Shown in pieces: positions 45,441 to 55,861 of a stretch of 64,000 nucleotides of DNA (position 1 is its first letter; each line of letters opens with the position of its first letter). The notes beneath the pieces are model-generated. The model had not been told where the DNA came from, made no database searches, and worked only from the letters and a program-made list of their open reading frames with translations. Origin of the DNA: Flavobacteriales bacterium. GTDB lineage: Bacteria > Bacteroidota > Bacteroidia > Flavobacteriales_D > Crocinitomicaceae. Position numbers and translations under genes: made by a program. The stretch covers positions 1 through 64,000 of the forward strand of contig CANMTO010000006.1 of assembly GCA_947500755.1 (NCBI GenBank). Direction: 5' to 3'.

Positions 45441-47731
45441 TAAAAACTATACTTTGCCTTTTCTCGATTGCTATGGCTACCACATCATTTGCTCAAAAAA
45501 AGTTTGCTCAACTTGATATGGAACTCCCTACACCGAACGAATACAGAAATGCGGCTGGCGCTCCCGGTCATGCCTATTTCCAACAGCAAGCAGACTATAA
45601 AATGAATTTAGTATTGGATGATGATAAGCAGAAATTAAGCGGAACCGAAACCATTACATACACCAATAATTCACCGGATGCCCTACCCTATTTATGGCTT
45701 CAACTGGACCAAAACATCTATGATGAGCATTCTGACACCAAGCTGATTGAGGTAGAAAAAATGGAAGATTTTAAATCCATAGGCGACATCCAAAAACGCT
45801 TTTTCCATTACGATGGCGGATTTAAAGTTGAACGTATTACTTCCACTTCAGGTCAGCCCATGTCCTATTTCATCAATAAAACCATGTTGCGCATAGATTT
45901 AGAAACGCCACTCGCACCGAAAAGCAGCATAAGTTTCACCGTAAAATGGTGGTATAATATCAATGACCGCATGGCGGTTGGTGGTCGATCAGGCTATGAA
46001 TACTTTGAAAAGGATAAAAATTATTTGTACACGCTGGCTCAGTTCTTTCCGCGAATGTGTGTTTACAGCGACGTAACAGGGTGGCAAAACAAGCAGTTTC
46101 TTGGTCGAGGTGAGTTTACCTTGCCTTTTGGGAATTACGACGTGAGCATTACAGTACCCTCTGATCATATCATTGCTGCAACCGGAGAACTTCAAAACGG
46201 AGCCGATGTGCTTACCACAGCTCAAAGAAAACGCATGGAACAAGCAAAAAAAGCGAACACTCCAGTGCTAATTGTTACCCAAGCGGAAGCAGAGATCGCA
46301 GAAAAAGAAAAGAAATCAAACACCAGAACATGGCGATTTAAAGCGACGAACGTTCGCGATTTCGCCTTTGCCAGTTCGCGCAAGTTCATTTGGGATGCTC
46401 AAAATGTTACGGTAGGTGGAAAAAACATTCTTTGCATGTCGTTTTATCCAAAAGAAGGCAATCCACTTTGGGAACGTTACAGCACTAAACTTGTAGCCCA
46501 CACCATCAAAACCTACTCAAAGTATACCGTTGATTACTCATATCCAGTAGCAATTTCAGTTCATTCCAAATGGATCGGCATGGAATACCCGATGATTTGT
46601 TTTAACGGTGGCAGACCTGAAGAAGATGGCACGTATTCAGAAGGGGAGAAATATGGTATGTGGGGCGTTATTATCCATGAGGTAGGTCATAACTTTTTTC
46701 CAATGATCATCAATTCCGATGAACGCCAATGGACATGGATGGATGAAGGACTAAACACCTTTGTTCAGTACTTAACGGAACAAGAATGGGAACGAGGATA
46801 TCCATCCCGAAGAGGACCAGCGCACCTAATTGCAGATTACATGCGAGGAGACCAAAAATTAATTTCTCCCATCATGACTAATTCAGAATCTATATTTCAA
46901 TTCGGCAACAATGCGTATGGCAAACCGGCTACGGGATTAAACATTCTTCGCGAAACCATCATGGGTAGAGAATTATTTGATTATGCCTTTAAAACCTATT
47001 GTGAACGATGGAAATTCAAACATCCAAGTCCTGCAGATTTTTTCCGAAGCATGGAAGATGCCTCTGCGGTTGATTTAGATTGGTTTTGGAGGGGATGGTT
47101 CTATGGCACCGAACCGGTTGACATTGCCATTAACGAAGTGAAATGGTTTCAATTAAACAGTCAAAACCCTTCGCTTGAAAAAGGATTCTTGCAAGAACAA
47201 AACGATAACAGGGACATTCACATTGGCACCACACGCAACGAGACTTCCATAAAAGAAACCATCAACGAACAGGATTCTTTAATCGATGATTATTATGCAA
47301 AACGAAACATTTATTTAGTCGATGCACTCGATAAAAAGGAATATGAAGAGTTTAAGAAGAAAACCAACGAAAAGGATTTAGCCCTACTCAATGCTGGAAA
47401 ACACTTTTATGAAGTCCATTTTGAAAATGTGGGTGGCTTGGTAATGCCACTTATTCTAAGGTTCACCTTTACGGATGACAGTACCGAGCTTATTCGTATA
47501 CCCGTAGAAATATGGCGTCAATACGAAGACAAGGTTTCGAAAGTGTTTATTTTCAATAAAGAAGTGAAAGAAATTCGCTTGGATCCATTCCTTGAAACTG
47601 CAGATGTTGACTTAAATAATAATTCTTGGCCTGCCGAAATCCAACCTTCTAGGTATCAATTATTCAAGCAAAATCAACCAAAGGAAAACCCAATGCAACG
47701 GCAAAAGCGTGTGGATACGATAAAAAATTAA
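45437..47731 (+). CDS. Secreted M1-family metallopeptidase
   Basis: This 764-residue protein has a signal peptide (1-19, SFAQ), an N-terminal beta domain (about 60-250), and a thermolysin-like domain with the zinc motif HEVGH near 412-416 and the third ligand Glu in DEGLNTF about 19 residues later. The GxMEN-type exopeptidase motif is replaced by GMEYPMIC near 374. A long C-terminal region (about 560-764) extends past the catalytic core. It is probably an aminopeptidase working in the periplasm or outside. No sorting domain is visible. Confidence 0.9.
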   Translation: MIKTILCLFSIAMATTSFAQKKFAQLDMELPTPNEYRNAAGAPGHAYFQQQADYKMNLVLDDDKQKLSGTETITYTNNSPDALPYLWLQLDQNIYDEHSDTKLIEVEKMEDFKSIGDIQKRFFHYDGGFKVERITSTSGQPMSYFINKTMLRIDLETPLAPKSSISFTVKWWYNINDRMAVGGRSGYEYFEKDKNYLYTLAQFFPRMCVYSDVTGWQNKQFLGRGEFTLPFGNYDVSITVPSDHIIAATGELQNGADVLTTAQRKRMEQAKKANTPVLIVTQAEAEIAEKEKKSNTRTWRFKATNVRDFAFASSRKFIWDAQNVTVGGKNILCMSFYPKEGNPLWERYSTKLVAHTIKTYSKYTVDYSYPVAISVHSKWIGMEYPMICFNGGRPEEDGTYSEGEKYGMWGVIIHEVGHNFFPMIINSDERQWTWMDEGLNTFVQYLTEQEWERGYPSRRGPAHLIADYMRGDQKLISPIMTNSESIFQFGNNAYGKPATGLNILRETIMGRELFDYAFKTYCERWKFKHPSPADFFRSMEDASAVDLDWFWRGWFYGTEPVDIAINEVKWFQLNSQNPSLEKGFLQEQNDNRDIHIGTTRNETSIKETINEQDSLIDDYYAKRNIYLVDALDKKEYEEFKKKTNEKDLALLNAGKHFYEVHFENVGGLVMPLILRFTFTDDSTELIRIPVEIWRQYEDKVSKVFIFNKEVKEIRLDPFLETADVDLNNNSWPAEIQPSRYQLFKQNQPKENPMQRQKRVDTIKN

Positions 47732-47784
47732 CGCATAATTCACTGTAAGACAACGGAATTGATTAAATTTCGTCTACCTAACCG

Positions 47785-50286
47785 ATGCTTAAACTACTTC
47801 GTTTTATCTTTTTTCTAGTTTTACCGTGTTCATTTTGGGCACAGGGAGACGATTGTGGTACCGCTACCCCAATAAATAATGTGCAAAATTATTGCTCAGG
47901 GAATGCTGTTTTTACAAACGTCGGTTCAACGCCTGGAGCCTATGGATTACCAACGTGTTGGCCCGCGAATGCTACAGAGGACGTTTGGTTTTCATTTACC
48001 GCACTTGGGACGGATGTATTGATTTCGGCCAGTGGTACTGGTGGCGGCGGCACCATGTCTCAACCTAGAATTGCTCTATACGATGGCGTTTGCGGTGGCC
48101 TCATGAATGAGCTTAACTGTTCCAATGGAACCCCAGGTTTTGGTACTTCTCAAATTTATGAAGGAGCACTTGTCCCAGGAAACACCTATTACATACGTGT
48201 TTCAACACCCCAAGCGAACGAAGGAAGCTTTGAACTCTGCATCAATAGTTATACCCCAAACGCGAATCCCGGTGCTGATTGCGGTGGCGCAGCCTTTCTA
48301 TGTAATCAAAATCCAGTTAGCGTAGGAACTCTTGGTGGGGGCGGATTAAACAACGATGAACCCGAACCGGGTACTTGCCTGGACATGCCTGGACCCGATG
48401 AATCAAATTCTTCTTGGTTTTATTGGACCTGTGGAACCGGAGGTCCGCTCACTTTTGATATTACGCCCGTAAATCCAACAGACGATATCGACTTTATTTT
48501 TTATCAACTGAACACAAGCAATCCGTGCGGCGCGAGAACCCCCGTTCGCTGTTGTTCAAGCTCTTGCCTCAATGCCACGGGGTCCACTGGAATGAGTTTA
48601 GCGGAAGTGGATCAGAACGAATGGCCCGGGTGCCAAGCAGGATTTAATGCCTACATACAAAGCATTACCATGACACCGGGAACAAGTTATGCCCTACTCG
48701 TAAATAATTTCTCTGCCAACACAGGCTTTACCTTAACATTCAATAACAACAATCCAAATGGAGGAACCTTCGCTGGACCTGTACCACAAATCACATCAAG
48801 CAACTTAACTATTTGTGCAGGAGATTCTGTCATCTTTAATGGCTCAAGTTCACAAAATTGTACAATCTACAACTGGAACTTTACACCCAATGCTTCGCCC
48901 AGTAATGCTGTTGGGGTAGGATCACATACCGTTACCTATCCTAATACGGGTACTTATATCGCCATTCTGAATGGGCTCGATAACACAGGTTGTCAATCCT
49001 TGGATTATGTCAATGTAATGGTAAACCCACCGGTTCAAGTTATTATTGCTGCCGTTGACACGATTTGCAGTGGAGCTAATTTCATCCAAAACATCACCTC
49101 ATCACCCGCGGGAGCTACCTTTAGCTACACCCCCTCCGCAAATCCCAACCTAACAGGTGCGAACCCTGGTGCTGGCGGAAGCATCAATCAAATTATCAAT
49201 AATACGAGTGGCAGCGCTCAGAACATTACTTATGTAGTAAATGCAAGCTTGAATGGATGTCAAAACACGGACAGTTGCATACTCACGGTGACTCCCCTCG
49301 TTGAACCCACCTTTAATCCAATGGGGCCCTATTGTTTGGGTCTAATCCCCGCCCCTATCCTACCCGCGAACTCAACCAATGGGATCCAGGGACTGTGGAA
49401 TCCACTCGCAGTGAATACGCAACAACTCGGTAATTTTAGTTATATATTCAATCCAACCCAAGGACAATGTGCAGACTCAGCTTCGCTTACTGTACAAATC
49501 TCAAATAATCCCGGGGTTTCCTTTAGTGCTGATAATTTACTTGGTTGTTCTCCATTACAAGGCACATTAACTACGACTGCAGTGAATGGGGCCACGTATC
49601 TTTGGCAAATCAATGGGCAACAAGCAGGAAATACTGCGAGTATTTCATACAACTTACCGAATGTTGGCTGTTATGATGTGGAATTGCAAGTAGATATCAG
49701 CGGGTGTTCGGCATCTTCACTGCTAAGCGATTATTTATGCGTAGAGGCCACGCCGGTAGTTAGCTTTTCCTTCGTGCCGGGCGAGTTCAGTTCACCTTCT
49801 GAGCTCGTGAGTTTTAACAATGGAACCCAAGGTGCAAGTTCATACCTTTGGCTTTACGGGGACGGAAACAGCAGCAATCAGCCGGAAGGAACGCATACTT
49901 ACACCAATACAACAGGTGGTTATTTTGTAACGCTCATTGCTAGTTCACCCTCAGGTTGCAGCGATTCACTCACCCAATTTATCGGGTATCAAGAACCCTT
50001 AATTTACTATGTCCCAAATACCTTTACCCCCGATCAAGACCAATTCAACCAGCAATGGAAACCCATTTTTACCAACGGGTTTGATCCGTATGATTACCAC
50101 CTCCGCATTTTCAATCGTTGGGGAGAATTAATTTGGGAATCATTTAATTCCGAAACGGGTTGGGATGGCTCATATGGTAAAGAGTTCCAAGCACAAGAAG
50201 GAATTTACACGTGGGAAATCACCTTCGCTACCAAAACGAAGAACGAAAAACAACAGATTACAGGAACCCTAAACTTACTTCGATAG
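47785..50286 (+). CDS. T9SS type B protein with PKD domains
   Basis: This 833-residue protein has a signal peptide (1-20), two N-terminal beta-sandwich domains (about 22-155 and 160-330, each starting with a DCG...P block and with DVWFSF/SSWFYW strands), PKD-like domains (about 335-415 and 700-745), a repeat with a PTFNPMGPYCLG...GLWNP...FNPTQGQC layout (about 510-580) and a gliding-motility-type sorting domain (about 745-833) with YYVPNTFTPDQDQFNQ and FNRWGELIWES. It is likely a T9SS-exported adhesin or surface protein. The ~68-residue repeat also occurs in the protein at 50907. Confidence 0.85.
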   Translation: MLKLLRFIFFLVLPCSFWAQGDDCGTATPINNVQNYCSGNAVFTNVGSTPGAYGLPTCWPANATEDVWFSFTALGTDVLISASGTGGGGTMSQPRIALYDGVCGGLMNELNCSNGTPGFGTSQIYEGALVPGNTYYIRVSTPQANEGSFELCINSYTPNANPGADCGGAAFLCNQNPVSVGTLGGGGLNNDEPEPGTCLDMPGPDESNSSWFYWTCGTGGPLTFDITPVNPTDDIDFIFYQLNTSNPCGARTPVRCCSSSCLNATGSTGMSLAEVDQNEWPGCQAGFNAYIQSITMTPGTSYALLVNNFSANTGFTLTFNNNNPNGGTFAGPVPQITSSNLTICAGDSVIFNGSSSQNCTIYNWNFTPNASPSNAVGVGSHTVTYPNTGTYIAILNGLDNTGCQSLDYVNVMVNPPVQVIIAAVDTICSGANFIQNITSSPAGATFSYTPSANPNLTGANPGAGGSINQIINNTSGSAQNITYVVNASLNGCQNTDSCILTVTPLVEPTFNPMGPYCLGLIPAPILPANSTNGIQGLWNPLAVNTQQLGNFSYIFNPTQGQCADSASLTVQISNNPGVSFSADNLLGCSPLQGTLTTTAVNGATYLWQINGQQAGNTASISYNLPNVGCYDVELQVDISGCSASSLLSDYLCVEATPVVSFSFVPGEFSSPSELVSFNNGTQGASSYLWLYGDGNSSNQPEGTHTYTNTTGGYFVTLIASSPSGCSDSLTQFIGYQEPLIYYVPNTFTPDQDQFNQQWKPIFTNGFDPYDYHLRIFNRWGELIWESFNSETGWDGSYGKEFQAQEGIYTWEITFATKTKNEKQQITGTLNLLR

Positions 50287-50603
50287 TTATTTCATTTTAA
50301 CCACCTGTTCGAGCAAGTCGTAAGAGATTTTACCCGCGCCATTTCGCAAAGTTGATTACTCACCGGATTCGACGGATATAAAGAATTAACCCAAGTTTGA
50401 CCTTGAGCAACTACGGTTTCACCAGCGTCATATGCCAAGGGAGGATTAAGGGATCCAACCGTTAACAATTGATTCACATCATCCGTCATGGTCATGTTCG
50501 TAATTGCTGTGATTTGCTGATGGGTGGGACCAAACATGGTCCTGCGAAGCAAGTGGGCCGATTCACTTCGGGTCCATGGGCCTGTGAAAGGAATTAAACT
50601 CAT
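50287..50603 (-). pseudogene. DUF1800 gene, internal deletion and frameshift
   Basis: The first 90 codons from the ATG at 50603 look like the start of a DUF1800 protein (SESAHLLRRTMFGPTHQQI, then QGQTWVNSLYP). DUF1800 proteins are usually over 400 residues. The same frame ends at 50292, but the overlapping frame encodes GAGKISYDLLEQVVKMK and stops at 50287, exactly one base after the upstream gene ends, which looks like a natural C-terminus. The likeliest history is an internal deletion that joined the two ends out of frame near 50335. Confidence 0.6.
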
Positions 50604-50906
50604 TTCTTTTAATTTGTCTGATAAATGTAATTTAAATAGTCCAAAAGAATTAGCCCTAACCGAAAATAATTAACCTCCTGTTTACATTGAAAAATCCTTC
50701 GCTATACTGAACTTTGTATTAATAACGTAACATTGGCAACCAACCAAGTACCGAAACGTATAGCAATCGAATTCATATTCAAAACAAAAAAAACGAATAT
50801 AGTTCCCTGGTATTGAACCTCAAGAATTAAGTTTATCAATAGACTAATTGACGACATAACAGGTTATTAATAATTTGTTATTAAATTTGACTTACCTAAA
50901 TTGATT
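50604..50906. other. 303-bp AT-rich intergenic region
   Basis: No ORF, tRNA or strong hairpin is visible. A -7 box (TAAATTTG) lies at 50882-50889, 17 nt before the chosen ATG at 50907 of the glycine-rich gene. Confidence 0.5.
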
Positions 50907-53591
50907 ATGAGAAGAATTTTACTCGCATTATTACCATTCCTTGTTTTATCTCTAGGATTTGGAACCTTATTCGGCCAAGCTTCTACCATTACTTTTAATT
51001 ACACGGGTGCTGTTCAAACATGGACAGTTCCTCCGTGTGTATTTACGATCAACGTAATTGTTGCAGGAGCCAAAGGAGGAGGCGCGAATGGAGGTAGTGG
51101 AGCTCGAATCTCGGCACCGATTAACGTCACACCCGGTCAAATATTAAATATTTATTGTGGGGGCATGGGAACCCAAGGAAATGCTTCTGGTGGATGGAAT
51201 GGTGGGGGAACTGGATTTGCCTCTAACAACGGAAATATTGCCTATGCGTCATGGGGAGGCGGAGGAGCAAGTGACATTCGCATCGGAGGTGTCGCTTTAG
51301 CAAATCGTGTTATTGTTGGCGGTGGCGGTGGCGGTCGCAGTGGGGGGTCATCCCCAGTTTGTGGTGGGGCATCCAATTGCAACAACGGTGCAGCCGGGTG
51401 TAATACCTACGGACAAGGTGGTCAAGGCGGAACACAAGTTTCAGGAGGAAATGGAGGAACACCTTGGGCAGGAACTCCTCCGGGAGGGTCTCCAGGAACA
51501 CTGGGTAACGGAGGTCAAGCAGGGCTTTGGCAAACTGCATCTGGCGGTGGCGGTGGCGGTGGATTCTACGGTGGCGGTGGCGGTGGAAACGACGGATGTT
51601 GTACCGGTGCCAATGGCGGCGGTGGCGGTGGTGCCGGATCATCTTTAGTACCTGCAGGAGGAACCTGTTTAGCTGCAAACAACACTAATCATGGATATGT
51701 TACTATTAATTATCAAGCGGGTGGAATCAACGTTACCGCGACCAATGGTGGTCCATATTGTGCGGGTCAAACCATTACACTAAATGCAACAAATGGCGCT
51801 ACTACGTATTCTTGGACTGGACCTAACGGATTTACCTCAAACGCACAAAACCCAACCATTCCGAATTCAACACCATTGGATGGTGGGACATATACACTTA
51901 ATTATACTACACCTAACTGTAACGGTACGGCTACTACCTTAGTAATCGTAAATACGCCAATAATTCCTGCCTTTACCCAAATTGCTCCAATTTGTCACAA
52001 CGGCGCGGTACCAGGCTTACCTGCCTCTTCAAATAATGTCCCTGCACTAACAGGAACTTGGTCGCCTTCGGTTATATCATCTGCAGCTCCTGGAACGTAT
52101 CCGTATATTTTTACACCAGCTCCGCAATTCTGCGCAGTTCCTGAAACCATGAACATTACGATTCTTCCAAATGAAACGCCTTCGTTCAATCAAATCATGC
52201 CGATGTGTATTAACAGTGCGCCTCCAGCCTTACCAAATCCTTCTACAAACCCTACTCCGTATACCGGAACATGGGCACCGCCTACCATAACAACAGCTTC
52301 TGCGGGCTTGTACACGTACACATTTACTCCAACGGCTGGACAATGTGCAGTGGCTACAACAATGGATATTACGGTATTAAACTACACAGAACCTACCTTC
52401 CAACAGATCGGACCATTGTGCCAATTCACGCAAGGAGTTACCCTTCCAGCAAGTTCAACAAACGCTGTTCCGATTATAGGTTCTTGGAATCCAGCTGTAA
52501 TTAATACGAATACCCCAGGAACAGTATTTTATAATTTTACGCCAAACCCATTCCAATGTTCAGATTCAGCATCTATGTACATTACAATTGACCCACTGAA
52601 TATCCCACAATTCACACAAATACCATTGGTGTGTCAGGGAGATGTACCACCGGTATTTCCATTGGTTTCAAACAATAACCCTGGTATAGTAGGCAGTTGG
52701 AATCCACCGACCATTGACAGTTCATTGCCGGGAACATTTACATTTAGTTTTACACCCAATCCGAACCAATGTGCCGATTCGATTACAATGAATGTTACCG
52801 TGGTTCCTTCTGTGCCCCCTGTGTTTGAGGCAGACTCGTTAACCGGATGTAATCCACTGATGGTCAACTTCAACACGATACCCGTTCCAGGAGCGAGCTA
52901 CAGCTATACGTGGAATGGAAACACTATTGGAGCTACGCCTAATGTTGATTATATGTTTACTGCAGCGGGCTGCCACACCATCACCTTACAGTATAACCTA
53001 TTAGGCTGCTTAGAAACAACCACATACACAGACTACATCTGTATGGAAAACTATCCAAACACCACATTTACTGCGAACCCAAATGTGCTTTCATCCACGT
53101 CGGAAACGATTAACTTCACCAATACAACGATGGGTGCTATATCTTACGTTTGGGAATATGGGGATGGGCAAACGTCGACCGTGTTTGAAGAACCCCACTT
53201 TTACAATGGAATCTCAGAAAACATGCTCGTTAGTTTAACGGCGAGTACCGCATTGGGATGCACCACCACCTATGAATTGTCGTTGCCAGTAATCAGCGAT
53301 CCGATTTATTATGTCCCTAATACCTTTACTCCAGATCAAGATGAGCACAATCAAACTTGGTTTCCCGTATTTACCACTGGTTTTGATCCCTACAATTTCA
53401 ACTTAAAAATATTTAACCGTTGGGGTGAGTTAGTTTGGTTAAGCAATAATGCACTGGGCGAATGGGATGGCACCTACGGCGCTGATGGCAGAAAAGTACA
53501 AGCCGGAATATATACTTGGATCATTCAATATTCCAACAAAGAAACCGACGAAAAGAAGGTGGTTACCGGTACGGTAAACGTGCTTAAATAG
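50907..53591 (+). CDS. T9SS type B protein with glycine-rich ALK-like domain
   Basis: This 894-residue protein has a signal peptide (1-24), a glycine-rich domain (about 35-250, with VAGAKGGGANGG, WNGGGTGFA, WGGGGASDIR and runs of GGGGGG), four tandem ~68-residue repeats (about 345-625; pattern FTQI.P.C ... GtWsP ... FTP...QCa), a PKD-like domain and a type B sorting domain (about 805-894, YYVPNTFTPDQDEHNQ and FNRWGELVWLS). The glycine-rich part resembles the Gly_rich domain (PF12810) found in ALK/LTK and bacterial proteins, which folds as polyglycine-II helices. The start at 50907 is preferred to TTG 50901. Confidence 0.82.
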   Translation: MRRILLALLPFLVLSLGFGTLFGQASTITFNYTGAVQTWTVPPCVFTINVIVAGAKGGGANGGSGARISAPINVTPGQILNIYCGGMGTQGNASGGWNGGGTGFASNNGNIAYASWGGGGASDIRIGGVALANRVIVGGGGGGRSGGSSPVCGGASNCNNGAAGCNTYGQGGQGGTQVSGGNGGTPWAGTPPGGSPGTLGNGGQAGLWQTASGGGGGGGFYGGGGGGNDGCCTGANGGGGGGAGSSLVPAGGTCLAANNTNHGYVTINYQAGGINVTATNGGPYCAGQTITLNATNGATTYSWTGPNGFTSNAQNPTIPNSTPLDGGTYTLNYTTPNCNGTATTLVIVNTPIIPAFTQIAPICHNGAVPGLPASSNNVPALTGTWSPSVISSAAPGTYPYIFTPAPQFCAVPETMNITILPNETPSFNQIMPMCINSAPPALPNPSTNPTPYTGTWAPPTITTASAGLYTYTFTPTAGQCAVATTMDITVLNYTEPTFQQIGPLCQFTQGVTLPASSTNAVPIIGSWNPAVINTNTPGTVFYNFTPNPFQCSDSASMYITIDPLNIPQFTQIPLVCQGDVPPVFPLVSNNNPGIVGSWNPPTIDSSLPGTFTFSFTPNPNQCADSITMNVTVVPSVPPVFEADSLTGCNPLMVNFNTIPVPGASYSYTWNGNTIGATPNVDYMFTAAGCHTITLQYNLLGCLETTTYTDYICMENYPNTTFTANPNVLSSTSETINFTNTTMGAISYVWEYGDGQTSTVFEEPHFYNGISENMLVSLTASTALGCTTTYELSLPVISDPIYYVPNTFTPDQDEHNQTWFPVFTTGFDPYNFNLKIFNRWGELVWLSNNALGEWDGTYGADGRKVQAGIYTWIIQYSNKETDEKKVVTGTVNVLK

Positions 53592-53598
53592 GAACTAC

Positions 53599-54909
53599 TT
53601 ACTTTTTACGGAAGAAGATCTTAATGGGTACACCTGTAAAGTTAAAGTTTTCCCTCAGCCTGTTTTCTATAAATCTGCTGTAAGATTCCGTAACATACTG
53701 CGGCAAATTACAGAACAATGCAAATGCTGGTGCGTGGGTCGGTAGCTGCTGAACAAATTTGATTTTCACATACTTCCCTTTAACTGCTGGTGGCGGATTA
53801 TCTTGAATGATTTCGAGCATTACTTCATTCAACCTAGAGGTTGGAATCTTTTTTGTTCGATTGGCAAACACTTCCATACACGTCTCAATTGCTTTGTGAA
53901 TACGTTGTTTGGTAATGGTTGAGGTGAAAATGATTGGAACATCATTAAATGGAGCTAATTGCTTGCGTAAATTCTCCTCGAATGCTTTCATGGTGGTGTG
54001 ATCCTTATCTACCAAATCCCATTTATTTACTAATACAATTAATCCTTTAGAGTTTTTCTCGATCATGTAGTAGATCGATAAATCTTGTTTTTGAAGACCT
54101 TCGGCAGCATCTATCATCAAAAAACACACATCGGAATTCTCAATGGTTCGCACCGAGCGAAGCACGGAATAATATTCTATGTCTTCGGTTACTTTGGCCT
54201 TCTTTCTGATTCCCGCGGTATCAATTAATAAAAAATCTTGTCCAAAGGAACGGTATCGGGTGTGTATCGAATCTCGTGTGGTGCCAGAAATATCCGTTAC
54301 GATGTTTCGTTCTGAATTGGTTAAGGCATTGATCATGGAAGACTTCCCTACGTTGGGACGACCTACAATAGCGATTCTCGGCAAGCCATCTTGTTCTAAG
54401 ACTGCCTCATCTTCCTTATCTAAAAAGGTCACTACCTCATCCAATAAATCACCAGTACCTCCGCCGTTTGCAGCACTTAAATCAAAAACATCGCCTAATC
54501 CAAAGGAGTAAAATTCTGCGGACATACCAATTCGGTCGTTGGTATCCACTTTATTAGCCACAACCAGAATTTTCTTTTTACTTTTTCGAAGCAACTCCGC
54601 CACTAAAAGATCCATTTCAACAATACCAGTCATTACATCCACCATGAACAAAATAACTTTTGCTTCATCAATGGCTAACTCCACTTGCTTTCTGATTTCC
54701 CCCTCAAACACATCCTCTTTGGTAGCAGCATAACCTCCGGTGTCAATTACCGAGAATTTATAGCCATTCCACTCCCCTTTCCCGTAAATTCGATCCCGAG
54801 TTACCCCACTAATTTCTTTAACAATCGCATCTCGCGATTCAGTTAAGCGATTAAATAAGGTAGATTTGCCGACATTAGGTCGGCCGACGATTGCAATAAT
54901 GTTGCTCAT
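53599..54909 (-). CDS. der: GTPase Der (EngA)
   Basis: This 436-residue protein has two tandem G domains, as only Der has: GRPNVGKST near 8-16 with DTGG, NKVD and following motifs, and GRPNVGKSS near 180-188 with [15 protein letters not shown] and SA/T motifs, then a KH-like C-terminal domain (about 350-436, with [18 protein letters not shown]). It acts in late assembly of the 50S ribosomal subunit. Its start overlaps the stop of era by one base, so the two ribosome GTPases form one operon. Confidence 0.97.
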   Translation of the reverse strand: MSNIIAIVGRPNVGKSTLFNRLTESRDAIVKEISGVTRDRIYGKGEWNGYKFSVIDTGGYAATKEDVFEGEIRKQVELAIDEAKVILFMVDVMTGIVEMDLLVAELLRKSKKKILVVANKVDTNDRIGMSAEFYSFGLGDVFDLSAANGGGTGDLLDEVVTFLDKEDEAVLEQDGLPRIAIVGRPNVGKSSMINALTNSERNIVTDISGTTRDSIHTRYRSFGQDFLLIDTAGIRKKAKVTEDIEYYSVLRSVRTIENSDVCFLMIDAAEGLQKQDLSIYYMIEKNSKGLIVLVNKWDLVDKDHTTMKAFEENLRKQLAPFNDVPIIFTSTITKQRIHKAIETCMEVFANRTKKIPTSRLNEVMLEIIQDNPPPAVKGKYVKIKFVQQLPTHAPAFALFCNLPQYVTESYSRFIENRLRENFNFTGVPIKIFFRKK

Positions 54910-55784
54910 TAATATCCGTATTTTTTCAATTTAGCTTCCGAGGACCTCCAGTCTTTATCGACTTTAACAAAGGTTTCGAGAAACACCTTTTTATCCAAGA
55001 ATTTCTGAATATCAATTCTGGCTTGACGTCCAATTTTCTTTAACATCTCTCCTCCTTTTCCAATAATAATTCCTTTTTGAGAATCGCGTTCTACAATGAT
55101 AATTGCCCGAATCCGAATGAGGTGAACCGTATCTTCATACATTTCTATTTCGATTTGTGAACTGTAGGGAATTTCTTTTTGACAAAAATTAAAAATCTTC
55201 TCTCGAATAATTTCGGATACAAAGAAGCGCATAGGACGGTCTGATAATTCATCTTTATCGTAGTACGGTGGACTTTCGGGAATTAACGCTAAAATTCGTT
55301 CCCAAACGATGTCAATGTTAAAGTTGTGCAGCGCAGAAATAGGGTATACTTCTGCTGTGGGAATTTCTTGCTTCCAATATTCAATACGTTCTGCAACCTT
55401 TTCTTGATGCGACTTATCTACCTTATTGATTAAACAAAGTACAGGTACGGTCAACTTTTTAATTCGTTCTAAGGTGGCTTCATGATTCATTTTTTGTTCA
55501 ACAGTATCTGTAACAAAAAGCAAAACATCTGCATCCTGAAGGGAAACAGAAACATATTCCATCATGTTCTCGTGCAACTTGTACGCAACATTAACCACTC
55601 CGGGTGTATCCGAAAACACAATTTGATGGTCTTCATCGTTTACGATTCCGAGGATTCGATGACGCGTAGTTTGTGCCTTAGAAGTAACAATGGATAACTT
55701 TTCTCCAACCAATTGATTCATCAATGTTGATTTACCCACATTCGGACTTCCAACAATATTTACAAAACCTGATTTATGCGCCAT
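54909..55784 (-). CDS. era: GTPase Era
   Basis: This 291-residue protein has an Era G domain: [14 protein letters not shown] near 12-25 (G1), SDTPGVV near 57 (G3), NKVDKS near 120 (G4) and SALHNFNID near 150 (G5), and a C-terminal KH domain (about 190-291, with [19 protein letters not shown]). It binds the 3' end of 16S rRNA in 30S maturation. A -7 box lies 5 nt before its ATG, so the era-der mRNA may be leaderless. Confidence 0.97.
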   Translation of the reverse strand: MAHKSGFVNIVGSPNVGKSTLMNQLVGEKLSIVTSKAQTTRHRILGIVNDEDHQIVFSDTPGVVNVAYKLHENMMEYVSVSLQDADVLLFVTDTVEQKMNHEATLERIKKLTVPVLCLINKVDKSHQEKVAERIEYWKQEIPTAEVYPISALHNFNIDIVWERILALIPESPPYYDKDELSDRPMRFFVSEIIREKIFNFCQKEIPYSSQIEIEMYEDTVHLIRIRAIIIVERDSQKGIIIGKGGEMLKKIGRQARIDIQKFLDKKVFLETFVKVDKDWRSSEAKLKKYGY

Positions 55785-55789
55785 GGCTT

Positions 55790-55797
55790 CAAAGGTA
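55790..55797 (-). promoter_or_regulatory. -7 box (TACCTTTG), leaderless era-der
   Basis: A perfect TAnnTTTG ending 5 nt before the era ATG at 55784. Confidence 0.6.
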
Positions 55798-55850
55798 TGA
55801 AATTAAAGCGGGAGCGCCCTAAAACACGCCGTATATGTGTTTACTTTGAT

Positions 55851-55858
55851 TAACTTTG
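55851..55858 (+). promoter_or_regulatory. -7 box (TAACTTTG), leaderless ribD
   Basis: A perfect TAnnTTTG ending 3 nt before the GTG at 55862. It overlaps the TTG at 55856 that begins the longest ORF. Confidence 0.6.
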
Positions 55859-55861
55859 AGG

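Noticed and set aside
51310-51678. Long minus-strand frame rich in His and Arg opposite the glycine-rich region
   Set aside because: It is the antisense of GGCGGTGGC repeats in the glycine-rich gene; no start signal or domain supports it.
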